Of a DNA stretch of 24,310 nucleotides, positions 1 through 7,588 are shown piece after piece (the first letter of the stretch is position 1; every line of letters starts with the position of its first letter). The notes under the pieces were generated by a model. That model was not told where the DNA came from, ran no database searches, and worked only from the letters and a program-made list of their open reading frames with translations. The stretch covers positions 1-24,310 of IMG/VR virus record IMGVR_UViG_3300032293_002087. One strand, written 5' to 3'. Position numbers and translations under genes: made by a program. The stretch comes from a virus.

Positions 1-1
1 T

Positions 2-148
2 GGATGCCCCGCTTGGATCAAGCATATGTCTTTTGGTCCTCAAGACCCACTGAATATTTCCGATGCCATTGAGCGTCATGTTCGTTACATCTCTGTCACG
101 GACAATCGTGGCAAGGTTGTGTATGAGCAGTTCTTCGATACCAACTAA
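2..148 (+). CDS. C-terminal end of an unknown protein (partial)
   Basis: An open frame runs from the left window edge to a TAA at 146-148, giving the last 48 residues of a protein whose start lies outside the window. The visible part ends in ..VVYEQFFDTN and has no motif I recognise. It lies on the same strand as the next two genes, and the following start is only 8 bases beyond its stop, so it is probably the first visible gene of that operon. Reading it as coding rests on the uninterrupted frame, the tight junction and a ribosome-binding sequence for the next gene placed just after its stop. Confidence 0.6.
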   Translation, partial: GCPAWIKHMSFGPQDPLNISDAIERHVRYISVTDNRGKVVYEQFFDTN

Positions 149-156
149 AGGATAAC

Positions 157-555
157 ATGAATAATTCTGATTATAATGATTTTGATAACTGGCAAAACGG
201 GGATGAGAATGAGATGAATAATCCCAATAACTGGTTCCCCAAGGGCGGATTCTTCTATTATGGAACTGGAAGTGATGACTTCAAGAAGATGTGGAACAAC
301 ATCAACAAGGGCGAAGACCCAATGGAGTATATGAAGAAATACTTCCATATGGATGACATCAAGCCGCATAAAAAGCCTCGTAAGGTTTCACCCAATCAAA
401 AGAATGAACCGAAGCCTGCAGTCTTTACTCAAGAAGACTACATGAAGCTAATCGAGATTCGTGGTTATCTAAACATCACGGAACAACACGCTCACGTAAA
501 AGCTCTTGATAAACTTCTCAATCAAATTCAAATTATTTGGAAGGATAGCAAATGA
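157..555 (+). CDS. Hypothetical protein, Asn/Asp-rich N-terminus
   Basis: A 132-residue protein starting at ATG 157 behind a good ribosome-binding site (AAAGGA at about 147-152). Residues 1-30 are rich in Asn, Asp and Trp and look disordered. A Lys/Pro-rich linker lies near residues 68-88. The last 45 residues look helical (FTQEDYMKLIEIRGYLNITE onward) and could form a small helical hairpin. There is no signal peptide or membrane segment. Its stop overlaps the start of the next gene (ATGA, 552-555), which implies translational coupling. I do not recognise the family and assign no function. Confidence 0.75.
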   Translation: MNNSDYNDFDNWQNGDENEMNNPNNWFPKGGFFYYGTGSDDFKKMWNNINKGEDPMEYMKKYFHMDDIKPHKKPRKVSPNQKNEPKPAVFTQEDYMKLIEIRGYLNITEQHAHVKALDKLLNQIQIIWKDSK

Positions 556-764
556 CATACATTCCAGGTTCGGCATATAGCGCAGGGTTCAAGGCTAGAA
601 TGGAAGGCACTCCAAGAGACATGCTTCCTTCAGACATGAATAATGTTTATATCCAGGAATGGCTTGTTGGGTGGGATGATGCCCATAAAAAGATTATTGC
701 AGAAGCAAGAGAAAATGCTGGCTGCAATAAACCAAAGTGCTGTAAAAACTTTATTCAAGATTAA
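552..764 (+). CDS. RMF/CrpP-like small protein
   Basis: A 70-residue protein starting inside an ATGA overlap with the gene before it. The pattern AYSAGFKARMEG near residues 9-20, followed by EWLVGWDDAH near residues 36-45, follows the layout of ribosome modulation factor and its phage and plasmid relatives (G-x3-A..G, then W-x2-GW-x2-A). Bacterial RMF binds 70S ribosomes and drives 100S dimer formation; RMF-like genes are common in phages, usually with unknown role. The tail holds three cysteines (CNKPKCC) that could bind metal or form a disulfide. It ends 3 bases before the convergent gene on the other strand. The family call is by pattern only and the function is inference. Confidence 0.6.
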   Translation: MTYIPGSAYSAGFKARMEGTPRDMLPSDMNNVYIQEWLVGWDDAHKKIIAEARENAGCNKPKCCKNFIQD

Positions 765-767
765 TTA

Positions 768-2471
768 TCAACCGATGTGAACACCGGATAATTTTCTTAA
801 CAGTTCATGATGTTCAGGGTCCACATGTGCCAACATGGTATCCTGAACATCTTTACTTATGCTAAAGACTTCAGAATCTCCAGGTGGTCTACTGTAATTT
901 GCTCTATAACCAACCTGATGTCTTCCGATTTCTTTGCCCATGGTTTTTGGCCCTTGGCCCCACTGTTGGCCCATAGTAACTTCTGGTGCTTGCGCTTGCG
1001 GATTGACAAAATGAAATCTTCCCGTATTTGAATTTTTAATTAAGGTTCTTCCTGAAGTTTTTTGTCTTAACTTGGCTGCGCTTTCTTCTCTACCTTTAAC
1101 TATTACTGGATCCTGGGATTGCTCAATTGCTGTTTTGGCTTGTCTAAATCTTTCTTCAGCGCCCTTTGGGTCACCCTTTGAAAAAAGAAATCTTTGTCCA
1201 CCCGGTATGGCTTTTGCCCATGCACTCATGGCATCTGGCACAGTATCTAATAGATGTTGCATCAAGCTAACGGGCATGACTCTTTTACTACTTGCACCAC
1301 GGGTTTTTACTTCAACTGGTTCGATTTTTAATTTGTCATCCGCTATTGAAGGGACGTGAACATCTCCACCCTTTCCAGATCTATCTGTAGCACTTACCGG
1401 TGAAATAATTCCTTGGTGAACAGTATCCATGTAACCATGAATATGTGGGGTGTCTTTCAGTTCATGGTATGCCTTGGCATGAAACATCATTTTTGCTTCA
1501 TACTCGGCAGCATGACCATGTCTTCCGCCGCCGATTGATTCTCCATGCAATCTGACAAGTTCAGCCATGTTTTCTCTGAATCTTTGTTCATGCGTAGTTC
1601 CAGGGCTGACTGGAGGTCTTATATAACCTTTTTTCTGCGCTTTTGCTTTTGCTTTTTTTGCTTCTTCTGTGTCTGTCAAGACTGCCACTGAAGGTTTCCC
1701 AGATGAATCATTTGCATCATTGTATTGATCGATTGTAGATTCATTTTCTTCATTCAAAATATCCAAACCCTCAAGACCAAATTCTTCCATAAAATTCTTT
1801 GCAGGATATGTTATCCAATACAGATCGCTCTCACCGTTATCTCTTTTTGTTCGTATTCCCATTCTTCCAGATGGATTTCTTCTCTGGAACCTCTGAAGAT
1901 ATTTTTTTGTTGCACTGTCTGGAAGATTTTTCCAGGCTTTTGCTGATTTGAATTGATCGAATTCCTCTTGTCCCATATCGAACATTTCGACAGGTCCTCT
2001 GCTAAACATGGGTGATGGAAGTGGTTTGTCATAACCAGCTACCTGACCTGTGTTCTTGAAGTCTTGTGCAACCCCTAGGTCTCCAGGGCTTGTACCTGAA
2101 GCCATACCTCCACCTGCACCTGCTCCCATATCCTCTGTCAATAAAAACTTAGAGGTTAGATATCCCTCGACAAAGAATACGAATTGATCGAAGGGTATTC
2201 CAAATGTCTTGGCTTCTTCCGAGAATAGTTGAAAGGCAGAACTATAGCTTGAGAGACGAGATTTTGTTATTGTTGGTGGGATCTCTTCGAATATTTTTTT
2301 CATCTTTATGACGAAATATTCAAATGGATCTATGCTGCTCTCTGGCTTCTTAAGATTACCACTTGAGTCAATTACACCTGACTGATAAGCCCTGAAGCTT
2401 GTGTATGGTGCTGCAATGGCTTGGGCAAAATCTGCGATTGAAAAAGTAGGTATAAATGACGGGGATCCCAT
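768..2471 (-). CDS. Putative virion-associated protein with PD-(D/E)XK-like C-terminal region
   Basis: A 567-residue protein. Residues 1-113 look like a folded domain (FSIADFAQAIAAPYTSFRAY at the start) that ends in FLLTE, followed by a Gly/Ala/Met-rich linker (about 114-128). Residues 310-400 match the layout of PD-(D/E)XK nucleases: E323 in GHAAEYEAK on a helix, D370 in GKGGDVHV, and E387-V-K389 in EPVEVKTRG, close to the VEVKTR motif of YraN-type proteins. The rest is charged and of low complexity. The start at 2471 lacks a Shine-Dalgarno sequence, but a late-promoter-like ACTAAATA ends 6 bases upstream. It is last in a run of genes that are probably late. The virion role comes from that context; the nuclease reading is by eye and activity is unproven. 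Confidence 0.8.
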   Translation of the reverse strand: MGSPSFIPTFSIADFAQAIAAPYTSFRAYQSGVIDSSGNLKKPESSIDPFEYFVIKMKKIFEEIPPTITKSRLSSYSSAFQLFSEEAKTFGIPFDQFVFFVEGYLTSKFLLTEDMGAGAGGGMASGTSPGDLGVAQDFKNTGQVAGYDKPLPSPMFSRGPVEMFDMGQEEFDQFKSAKAWKNLPDSATKKYLQRFQRRNPSGRMGIRTKRDNGESDLYWITYPAKNFMEEFGLEGLDILNEENESTIDQYNDANDSSGKPSVAVLTDTEEAKKAKAKAQKKGYIRPPVSPGTTHEQRFRENMAELVRLHGESIGGGRHGHAAEYEAKMMFHAKAYHELKDTPHIHGYMDTVHQGIISPVSATDRSGKGGDVHVPSIADDKLKIEPVEVKTRGASSKRVMPVSLMQHLLDTVPDAMSAWAKAIPGGQRFLFSKGDPKGAEERFRQAKTAIEQSQDPVIVKGREESAAKLRQKTSGRTLIKNSNTGRFHFVNPQAQAPEVTMGQQWGQGPKTMGKEIGRHQVGYRANYSRPPGDSEVFSISKDVQDTMLAHVDPEHHELLRKLSGVHIG

Positions 2472-2477
2472 ATATAA

Positions 2478-2485
2478 TATTTAGT
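2478..2485 (-). promoter_or_regulatory. Possible T4-type late promoter (ACTAAATA)
   Basis: On the minus strand the octamer reads ACTAAATA, two bases from the T4 late consensus TATAAATA, 6 bases before the ATG of the 567-residue protein. It overlaps the stop codon of the upstream gene. The same variant recurs before other genes in the window. If T4 spacing applies, transcription would begin almost at the start codon. Confidence 0.35.
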
Positions 2486-2879
2486 TTTCAGTGGTCTGCA
2501 ATTTTCTGTCAACCCTGGGATCGGTATTCAATTGTTCGTAGGATACCTCTGGTATATCCTTTACCTTGAAATCAAGAAAAACGAGAAAAGACTTCAGATA
2601 GGAATGAAGTCTCGGTTCAAGCTTGAAAAACAATATTCTTGTTGAATTTTCTTCTCCAAAAACATTTTTCAATATTATAAGATGATTTATTATCAGTCTT
2701 TCGCGGATTGATTTCAGAGTTTTGTGTTTATGGACTTTTTGCAAAAGTCTCTTGATGTACTTTATTCTCTTCAGATCATCTATAAATTCATTTTTACCGG
2801 AACATTCCGGATTAAAATAACATCTCTGACAGAATTCTAAAAAATTTTCTTCTGTCAGAGGTGCTAATTTTTTATCCAT
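2481..2879 (-). CDS. Conserved small helical protein of T4-like phages (hypothetical)
   Basis: A 132-residue protein. I place the start at ATG 2877-2879 (MDKKLAPLTEENF) because the longer open frame would run into the upstream gene, which stops at 2890. It has a Cys pair near its start (CQRCYFNPEC), then a helical core with YIKRLL, RERLIINHLIILKNVFGEE and ILFFKLEPRLHSYLKSFLVF. This pattern, with an invariant-looking NH..I..NVFG segment, resembles a small uncharacterised family I associate with marine T4-like myoviruses. The function is unknown. It lies between two genes judged late and is probably cotranscribed with them. The family resemblance is from memory. Confidence 0.75.
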   Translation of the reverse strand: MDKKLAPLTEENFLEFCQRCYFNPECSGKNEFIDDLKRIKYIKRLLQKVHKHKTLKSIRERLIINHLIILKNVFGEENSTRILFFKLEPRLHSYLKSFLVFLDFKVKDIPEVSYEQLNTDPRVDRKLQTTEN

Positions 2880-2889
2880 TTTTAGTTCT

Positions 2890-3432
2890 TCACATGCAAC
2901 CACAGTCCGGGCCACCATTTAATGTAGAATCTTCACTTGGTGCAATAACGATATTCAATTTCTTCAAATGGTTTGGTTGCTTCGTCATTGTGACGACCAA
3001 AGCGAGTGAGTGTCCGAGTTTTTCCTTGATTCCGTCACCTTGGGAGAACCCGGTCTTATTTACATCATCATAAGGGTTTTGTCCGTATACGCCGAGATAT
3101 GGGCTTCCGTATTGAACCAGTTCAAATACATTTGGACCCTCTTTCAGTTCACCCTTGATTTCAAAATCAAAGCCAAAGTGGTTTAGCTTTTGCTTTACAA
3201 CAGCCATTACGCCATATGGATCAATGTACTCTCTTGTACCGATTCCATAGAGCATTGCATTGATTGCGTCCAAGGAATGTGGGAGTCTTACGTTGAATGT
3301 ACCCTTGTCTGTGAGGGCACTTCCCTTGTCCTGGTGTTGGGGATCACCGATGTAAAGACCTCCACCGAAGGTGTGTTCGGGGGCATTTTCCTGCAAAACG
3401 CTGATTTTGTTTAATAGTTGTTTAAATTTCAT
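2890..3432 (-). CDS. Putative capsid-associated protein with CTS-like N-terminus
   Basis: A 180-residue protein starting at ATG 3432 with AAGGAA 6 bases upstream. The N-terminus MKFKQLLNKISVLQE is a short basic amphipathic helix ending in L-Q-E, the form of a T4 capsid-targeting sequence followed by a gp21 protease site (L/I-x-E). The remainder looks like one folded domain, with LPHSLDAINAMLYGIGTREYIDP near residues 50-72 and a Cys-rich end (GGPDCGCM). I recall similar 'INA..GIGT.EYIDP' segments in uncharacterised proteins of marine T4-like phages. There is no membrane segment. Packaging in the head is inference from the N-terminus and the neighbours. Confidence 0.8.
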   Translation of the reverse strand: MKFKQLLNKISVLQENAPEHTFGGGLYIGDPQHQDKGSALTDKGTFNVRLPHSLDAINAMLYGIGTREYIDPYGVMAVVKQKLNHFGFDFEIKGELKEGPNVFELVQYGSPYLGVYGQNPYDDVNKTGFSQGDGIKEKLGHSLALVVTMTKQPNHLKKLNIVIAPSEDSTLNGGPDCGCM

Positions 3433-3444
3433 GATGTTCCTTAT

Positions 3445-3452
3445 TATTTAGT
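3445..3452 (-). promoter_or_regulatory. Possible T4-type late promoter (ACTAAATA)
   Basis: On the minus strand, ACTAAATA lies 12 bases before the ATG at 3432, with the ribosome-binding sequence AAGGAA in between. It overlaps the stop codon of the upstream gene, so part of the match could come from coding constraint. It is two bases from the T4 late consensus. Confidence 0.35.
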
Positions 3453-4596
3453 CATGAATTTTTCTGTCCATGAGACCGTAAAGATTCGGATTGTATTTTA
3501 CTTCATTCAAAGAATTCAGTGTTTTTGCAGATATACTTTCTGTAACCTTTTTCCACTTTCCACCTTTTGACTTATAGCACTTAGCAGCCCAGGCATTTGC
3601 ATATGCGCTTGGGTACACGTCAAATTTTTCTTTTGCCTGTTGAATGCAAGAACTCCATTTTTTTGGATCTTTTGCTTTGTTTTTCTTTGCCTCAAGAAGT
3701 TCAGATTCTTCTTTCAACATTGAAGAAACCGATTGCGTGCTCCATGTCTTGCATGCCCAGTAACGTGCTTTCCACTTTGGTCCAGGATTATCGCAATTAT
3801 GTCTGGCTCTAAAATTTCTGCGACGGTCTGGATCGTCTCTCTTGATTTCCATGTTTGGGTCACCAAAATTTACCTTGACTACATTGCCTTTGTCATTTTT
3901 GACGTAGACCTTGTATTTTTTGACATCCCCGCGCATTATCTTGTTTAATTTTACTTTTTTATCTTGCTCCTCATAAACTTCAATCTTATCACCGTATTCA
4001 TTGTATGAAGTTTCTTCGAGATTATCAACAAACCCCATTGTTGTCTCTGGAACAAAGTTTTCATTTATCTCGCAGCCGTTTTCGTCGCTAAAATTTACAA
4101 GGATGTTATCTGTTCCTTCTTCGATATAATTGACTTCAAGAAGCTGTCCAGATTCATTTATGATGATATCGCAGGGAAGCAGATCCTTTGCCTTGATGGG
4201 ATCAAAGGACATGGTAAAAACTGAACTTGCTCCTTCAACCAAAAAGTTGTCAAAGCTTTCTTTTACCTCAGTGACTCCTGTCTTTACAAAGATAGGCTTC
4301 TTTCCTTTGCTGTCACCAAGACCTTTTTTACCTCTTCCGGCTTTTTTCTGTGCTGCTCTCTTCTTACGAACAAATGCTGCAATCTTTGCCTTGCCGAGCT
4401 TCTTTGCCTTCTGTCTACTGAGGCAGGCTGCATAGGCTTCGCCTTCTTCGGCATCTCCGCATTTTCCGACTCTCTCGCCTTTGGTGTTGTAACGATCCCA
4501 CCCCGGACCACCACCAGCTGATTCCTTGTTGAACCATTTCCCCAATCCTGAATTGGAGAATACTTTTTCTAACAAAAATTTGGTAGTCTTATGCAT
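3448..4596 (-). CDS. Putative internal head protein: modular, basic, Cys-rich, CTS-like N-terminus
   Basis: A 382-residue protein of several small modules. Residues 1-10 (MHKTTKFLLE) have the form of a capsid-targeting helix with an L-x-E cut site. Residues 28-95 are a basic Cys/Gly module (GPGWDRYNTKGERVGKCGDA, then AYAACLSRQKAKKLGKAK) like small DNA-binding-like modules of many phages. After L-V-E121 comes a beta-rich stretch (about 128-175). Residues 220-285 carry the common myovirus pattern KKYKVYVKND..VNFGDPNM..RRRNFRARHNCDN..KARYWACKTW. After L-L-E302 a last module has WSSCIQQAKEKFDVYPSAYA..KGGKWKK. Its start overlaps the upstream stop (TAATG). Basic, Cys-rich modules between possible gp21-type sites suggest a cleavable DNA-associated core protein; this is inference. 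Confidence 0.8.
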   Translation of the reverse strand: MHKTTKFLLEKVFSNSGLGKWFNKESAGGGPGWDRYNTKGERVGKCGDAEEGEAYAACLSRQKAKKLGKAKIAAFVRKKRAAQKKAGRGKKGLGDSKGKKPIFVKTGVTEVKESFDNFLVEGASSVFTMSFDPIKAKDLLPCDIIINESGQLLEVNYIEEGTDNILVNFSDENGCEINENFVPETTMGFVDNLEETSYNEYGDKIEVYEEQDKKVKLNKIMRGDVKKYKVYVKNDKGNVVKVNFGDPNMEIKRDDPDRRRNFRARHNCDNPGPKWKARYWACKTWSTQSVSSMLKEESELLEAKKNKAKDPKKWSSCIQQAKEKFDVYPSAYANAWAAKCYKSKGGKWKKVTESISAKTLNSLNEVKYNPNLYGLMDRKIHD

Positions 4597-6980
4597 TATT
4601 TCCAGTCCTTGTTTTGCTTCTCGCCTTTTTTGTGTCCATTGTCGGATCTGTTTTCGGAACGATCACGTAGACGCAAATTGTGTGTTTTATTTGATCCACC
4701 ATTTCTCAATGGTTTCTTATGATCTATATCTTTTCTTGATCCTTTTTTGACCAAACCTTTTTTGATCATCAGTTCTCTGGCAGCTGTTCTTGCAGCTCTT
4801 TCCTTCCGCTGCTTTGGCTTTCCATGGTAATTTCTGTATTCTTTTTTATAATTTCTTTTTGCTTCCTCTGCCAAGGCATTCGAAAGGATTCCTTCGAATA
4901 TTGGAACCAAAAACTCAGGATCGCGGTTGGTTTTCTCACTTATTGAGTTCAGAAGGGGAATCAAGCAACCTTGAAGCAAGTCTTCCTCTACCAACAACTG
5001 CTCACCGTAGTGCTTGATCAATGAGGCTTCCGAATCACTAATGAGATTCATGGTATTTAGCTGAGTCAGAAGGAAATTGTTTGTCAACGACTCAATTAAC
5101 ATCTCATTCAAGATTAAATAGTTTTCACCTAGAATTTGATTTGATATCTTTTCAGTCGTATTGACAGGAATCTTGAATGTTTTCTTGCCAATCGTAACAT
5201 AATTGTATTCGATTGCGTTGATATCCTCTGGCTTGAATCCAGGCAGCAAGCTTGCATTGATATCAAATGTTAGACTTTGCATTGCATTGTTTACGATGAC
5301 CCCGAGAGGATCTATCTTTTTTCTGTCAACATACAATGCCTTTATTCCGGGAGCTTTTGTTTCCTTAGCCTCAACCATGGTTCTCCATTTTTGGAGATTT
5401 CCAATTGCTGCTTTTTTATAAGAAGAGATGTTATCATTATCGATAACTTCTTCTGTTTTCTTTACGTTTATTTTCGCTGTCTTCGAAAGCTCATCGATAT
5501 AATCATCGCTCAACGCAAATATACCATTTGCGGTGATTACGTGGGTGGGAGACATCTTCGGATCAGTGAGACCATCACCACGCAAAGAAGTCTTCATGAC
5601 ATTTGAAGCAAGCCTCTTGAGGAAGTCATTGTTCTTTCCGCCCCTGAAAAGCTGTTGACCAGCTTTCTTCAATGAAGATTCATATGCACTGATCGAAACA
5701 GCAGGATTGATGTTTCCATCTCTATCCACAACTGTTCCAAGACTTTCACCATTTGCTGAAGTGACCTCGGTAGCCTGCATCTGTGCCATGAGATCCGGGT
5801 CGCTCAGTATTTGAGAGATGGCTTGATCTGGCAAAAGCTTATCGGAAAACTGATTTCCAATCCCCTCAACATCATCTAGCATTTTTCTGACAGCTGGGTC
5901 GCTTTTAGCTGTTACCGGATCCAAGATTGTTTTTGCGATTGAGTTTCCTATTATTCCTTTAATCAATTTTCCGTTTTGATTCAAAGAATTGTTGCTGATG
6001 CTGAATTCGCCACCAGCGGAAATTTTAAACTTGTATTCACCACATTCAAGTTCAGGAGCTCCCTCTGAATACATGCTGCTGTTTCCCATCTCTATGCTGG
6101 AAACTAGATTTTGAATGCATGCATCTCCGATTTGTGAAAGAATCTTCGAAGCCTGCAAGAACGCAGCCTTTGTGAAGTCCAGAGAGCTTCCGCTAGAAGC
6201 TACCAAGGTTTGCATTTCTTGGTCGCTTGCCCCGGCCTTTATCTTCGCAACAAACAACAGAGCATTCAAAACTTGTTGATTGTATGGAGTATTTGATAAT
6301 GTATTGATACCGAATTTCGTACTTAAGTTTTCAAACGTAATGTTATCAAAATCGCGGCCAGGCATTGGTTTGCGCATGGCATCGAAGTATTCTTTTCTGA
6401 TATCAGGTGGCATGGATGCCAATTGTTCCGGAGTCATCTCCGTCATGGCATTCATTATTTCTTTTTTGGATAGTCTCTTGGCTTTGGGTGCTGCTTTCTT
6501 TTCCTGACCCTCTTCTGGCTTCTCTTCAGCGCCCTTTTCCTTTTCCTTTTCCTTGGCAGCAGGAGCTTTCTTTTCTTCTTCTTTTGGCTTTTGCTTTACA
6601 TCGCCAAATAAAAGCTTTGATGCTCTGGTTTGCTCAAAGTTTGGATCTCCAGTGACCTGCCGAGCCTCTTCCTCGGTCATGGTTTCACCCTTGCCAATCT
6701 TTGTATGGATATTCTTATTAAAAGAATCTTTAAAGATTAGCTGAACGTTTCCGGATCTGGTCTTTACTGCTATTACTTCCTTTACGAGTTCTGCCTTCGG
6801 CTTCTTCTCTCTGGGAACTTGTTTTGCTCTCTCTGCGCGCTTTCTGGCTGCATCCTTGGCCTTATCGCTTGTTGCTGACGACTTGGCTCTGTCTTTTGAC
6901 AAAGCTTCACCAGTTGTTCTAAAAGAATCTTCGGTGCTGCGAGAGGCTTCGGTTAAACGTAAAAGGTCCTTAAAGTTCAT
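4596..6980 (-). CDS. Large putative virion protein with CTS-like N-terminus and HNH-like C-terminus
   Basis: A 794-residue protein. Residues 1-11 (MNFKDLLRLTE) fit a capsid-targeting helix ending L-T-E, followed by A. Residues 12-170 are Lys/Glu/Ala-rich and look disordered (KEKEKEKGAEEKPEEGQEKK). Residues 175-690 appear folded and largely helical, without a motif I know. The last 95 residues are very basic and hold DIDHKKPLRNGGSNKTHNLR then SENRS: D753-H754, GG, N768 and N777, the layout of an HNH (beta-beta-alpha metal) motif without zinc cysteines. Similar basic C-termini occur in short proteins of many T4-like phages. CATAAATA ends 6 bases before the ATG and no clear Shine-Dalgarno is present. 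The next gene overlaps its stop. Nuclease activity is unproven. Confidence 0.85.
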   Translation of the reverse strand: MNFKDLLRLTEASRSTEDSFRTTGEALSKDRAKSSATSDKAKDAARKRAERAKQVPREKKPKAELVKEVIAVKTRSGNVQLIFKDSFNKNIHTKIGKGETMTEEEARQVTGDPNFEQTRASKLLFGDVKQKPKEEEKKAPAAKEKEKEKGAEEKPEEGQEKKAAPKAKRLSKKEIMNAMTEMTPEQLASMPPDIRKEYFDAMRKPMPGRDFDNITFENLSTKFGINTLSNTPYNQQVLNALLFVAKIKAGASDQEMQTLVASSGSSLDFTKAAFLQASKILSQIGDACIQNLVSSIEMGNSSMYSEGAPELECGEYKFKISAGGEFSISNNSLNQNGKLIKGIIGNSIAKTILDPVTAKSDPAVRKMLDDVEGIGNQFSDKLLPDQAISQILSDPDLMAQMQATEVTSANGESLGTVVDRDGNINPAVSISAYESSLKKAGQQLFRGGKNNDFLKRLASNVMKTSLRGDGLTDPKMSPTHVITANGIFALSDDYIDELSKTAKINVKKTEEVIDNDNISSYKKAAIGNLQKWRTMVEAKETKAPGIKALYVDRKKIDPLGVIVNNAMQSLTFDINASLLPGFKPEDINAIEYNYVTIGKKTFKIPVNTTEKISNQILGENYLILNEMLIESLTNNFLLTQLNTMNLISDSEASLIKHYGEQLLVEEDLLQGCLIPLLNSISEKTNRDPEFLVPIFEGILSNALAEEAKRNYKKEYRNYHGKPKQRKERAARTAARELMIKKGLVKKGSRKDIDHKKPLRNGGSNKTHNLRLRDRSENRSDNGHKKGEKQNKDWK

Positions 6981-6986
6981 CTAAAT

Positions 6987-6994
6987 TATTTATG
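6987..6994 (-). promoter_or_regulatory. Probable T4-type late promoter (CATAAATA)
   Basis: On the minus strand, CATAAATA is one base from the T4 late consensus and lies 6 bases before the ATG of the 794-residue protein, in the 20-base gap after the upstream gene. The extended sequence CATAAATAATTTAG closely matches CATAAATATTTTAG at 13563-13570, which supports a real shared signal. Confidence 0.6.
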
Positions 6995-7000
6995 TCTTTT

Positions 7001-7588
7001 TTAATCCCCTGTTTGGGCCAATGGATTAAATAGAATAAAATTTTTATGAGATTTGGCCTTTCCTCGAGCAACCTTATACATGGCCTTTGCATCTAAATTG
7101 TTTAATTTTGCAAATTGATTTATGTTATCCACCACAAAAATTTGCTTTGTTTCCGTATGCTGAAATGTAGCTTGCTTTGCTATTGCAATCTTTACCGGGG
7201 CTTTTTTCTTTGCTTTTACATGAGACCCCTCAGTTTCTTTAACCGCCCTCAGTTCAGATGCAGTCCACCCTTTGTAGGTTTTTCTCTTTCCATTCAAAAG
7301 TTCGCATATTTTTACCGGAGTAAGCCCATGTTGTTTTCCAAATTCTGTCATGCTTTGGAAAAAAACTTTTTCCCCAGTAGATACGTTTTTAAGCCAATAT
7401 CCGTTTAGAACATCCTCGGGCGGAAGCCATGTCCAGTATCTTCCCTCTTGCCTGAACATTCCACCATTTTCACTTACGAACATCTGTCGTCTTTTTGCAG
7501 CTTTTGAATTGTCATTCATCTGCATCCAGAGCTTACTTCCCCGGCTATTTACAGCTTGTTCAAGCGTTCTCAGTTCTTTGTATTCCAT
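7001..7588 (-). CDS. Protein with two NUMOD-like DNA-binding repeats
   Basis: A 195-residue basic protein. Two segments align with each other and with NUMOD-type helix-turn-helix modules found beside homing endonuclease domains. Residues 64-111 contain TGEKVFFQSMTEFGKQHGL..ICELLNGKRKTYKGW; residues 141-187 contain TETKQIFVVDNINQFAKLNNL..MYKVARGKAKSHKNF. A Lys-rich linker (KAKKKAPVK) joins them. No GIY-YIG, HNH or LAGLIDADG catalytic motif is seen, so it may be a stand-alone DNA-binding protein derived from such elements. The start at 7588 is supported by AGGA 7 bases upstream and overlaps the end of the exonuclease gene by 29 bases, implying coupling to it. The DNA target and role are unknown. 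Confidence 0.8.
   Translation of the reverse strand: MEYKELRTLEQAVNSRGSKLWMQMNDNSKAAKRRQMFVSENGGMFRQEGRYWTWLPPEDVLNGYWLKNVSTGEKVFFQSMTEFGKQHGLTPVKICELLNGKRKTYKGWTASELRAVKETEGSHVKAKKKAPVKIAIAKQATFQHTETKQIFVVDNINQFAKLNNLDAKAMYKVARGKAKSHKNFILFNPLAQTGD

Noticed and set aside
4328-4514. Intein or Hint domain in the 382-residue protein because of its beta-rich middle and Cys residues
   Set aside because: No splicing blocks (N-terminal Cys/Ser block A, TxxH, C-terminal HN) are visible; the segments match small phage modules instead.
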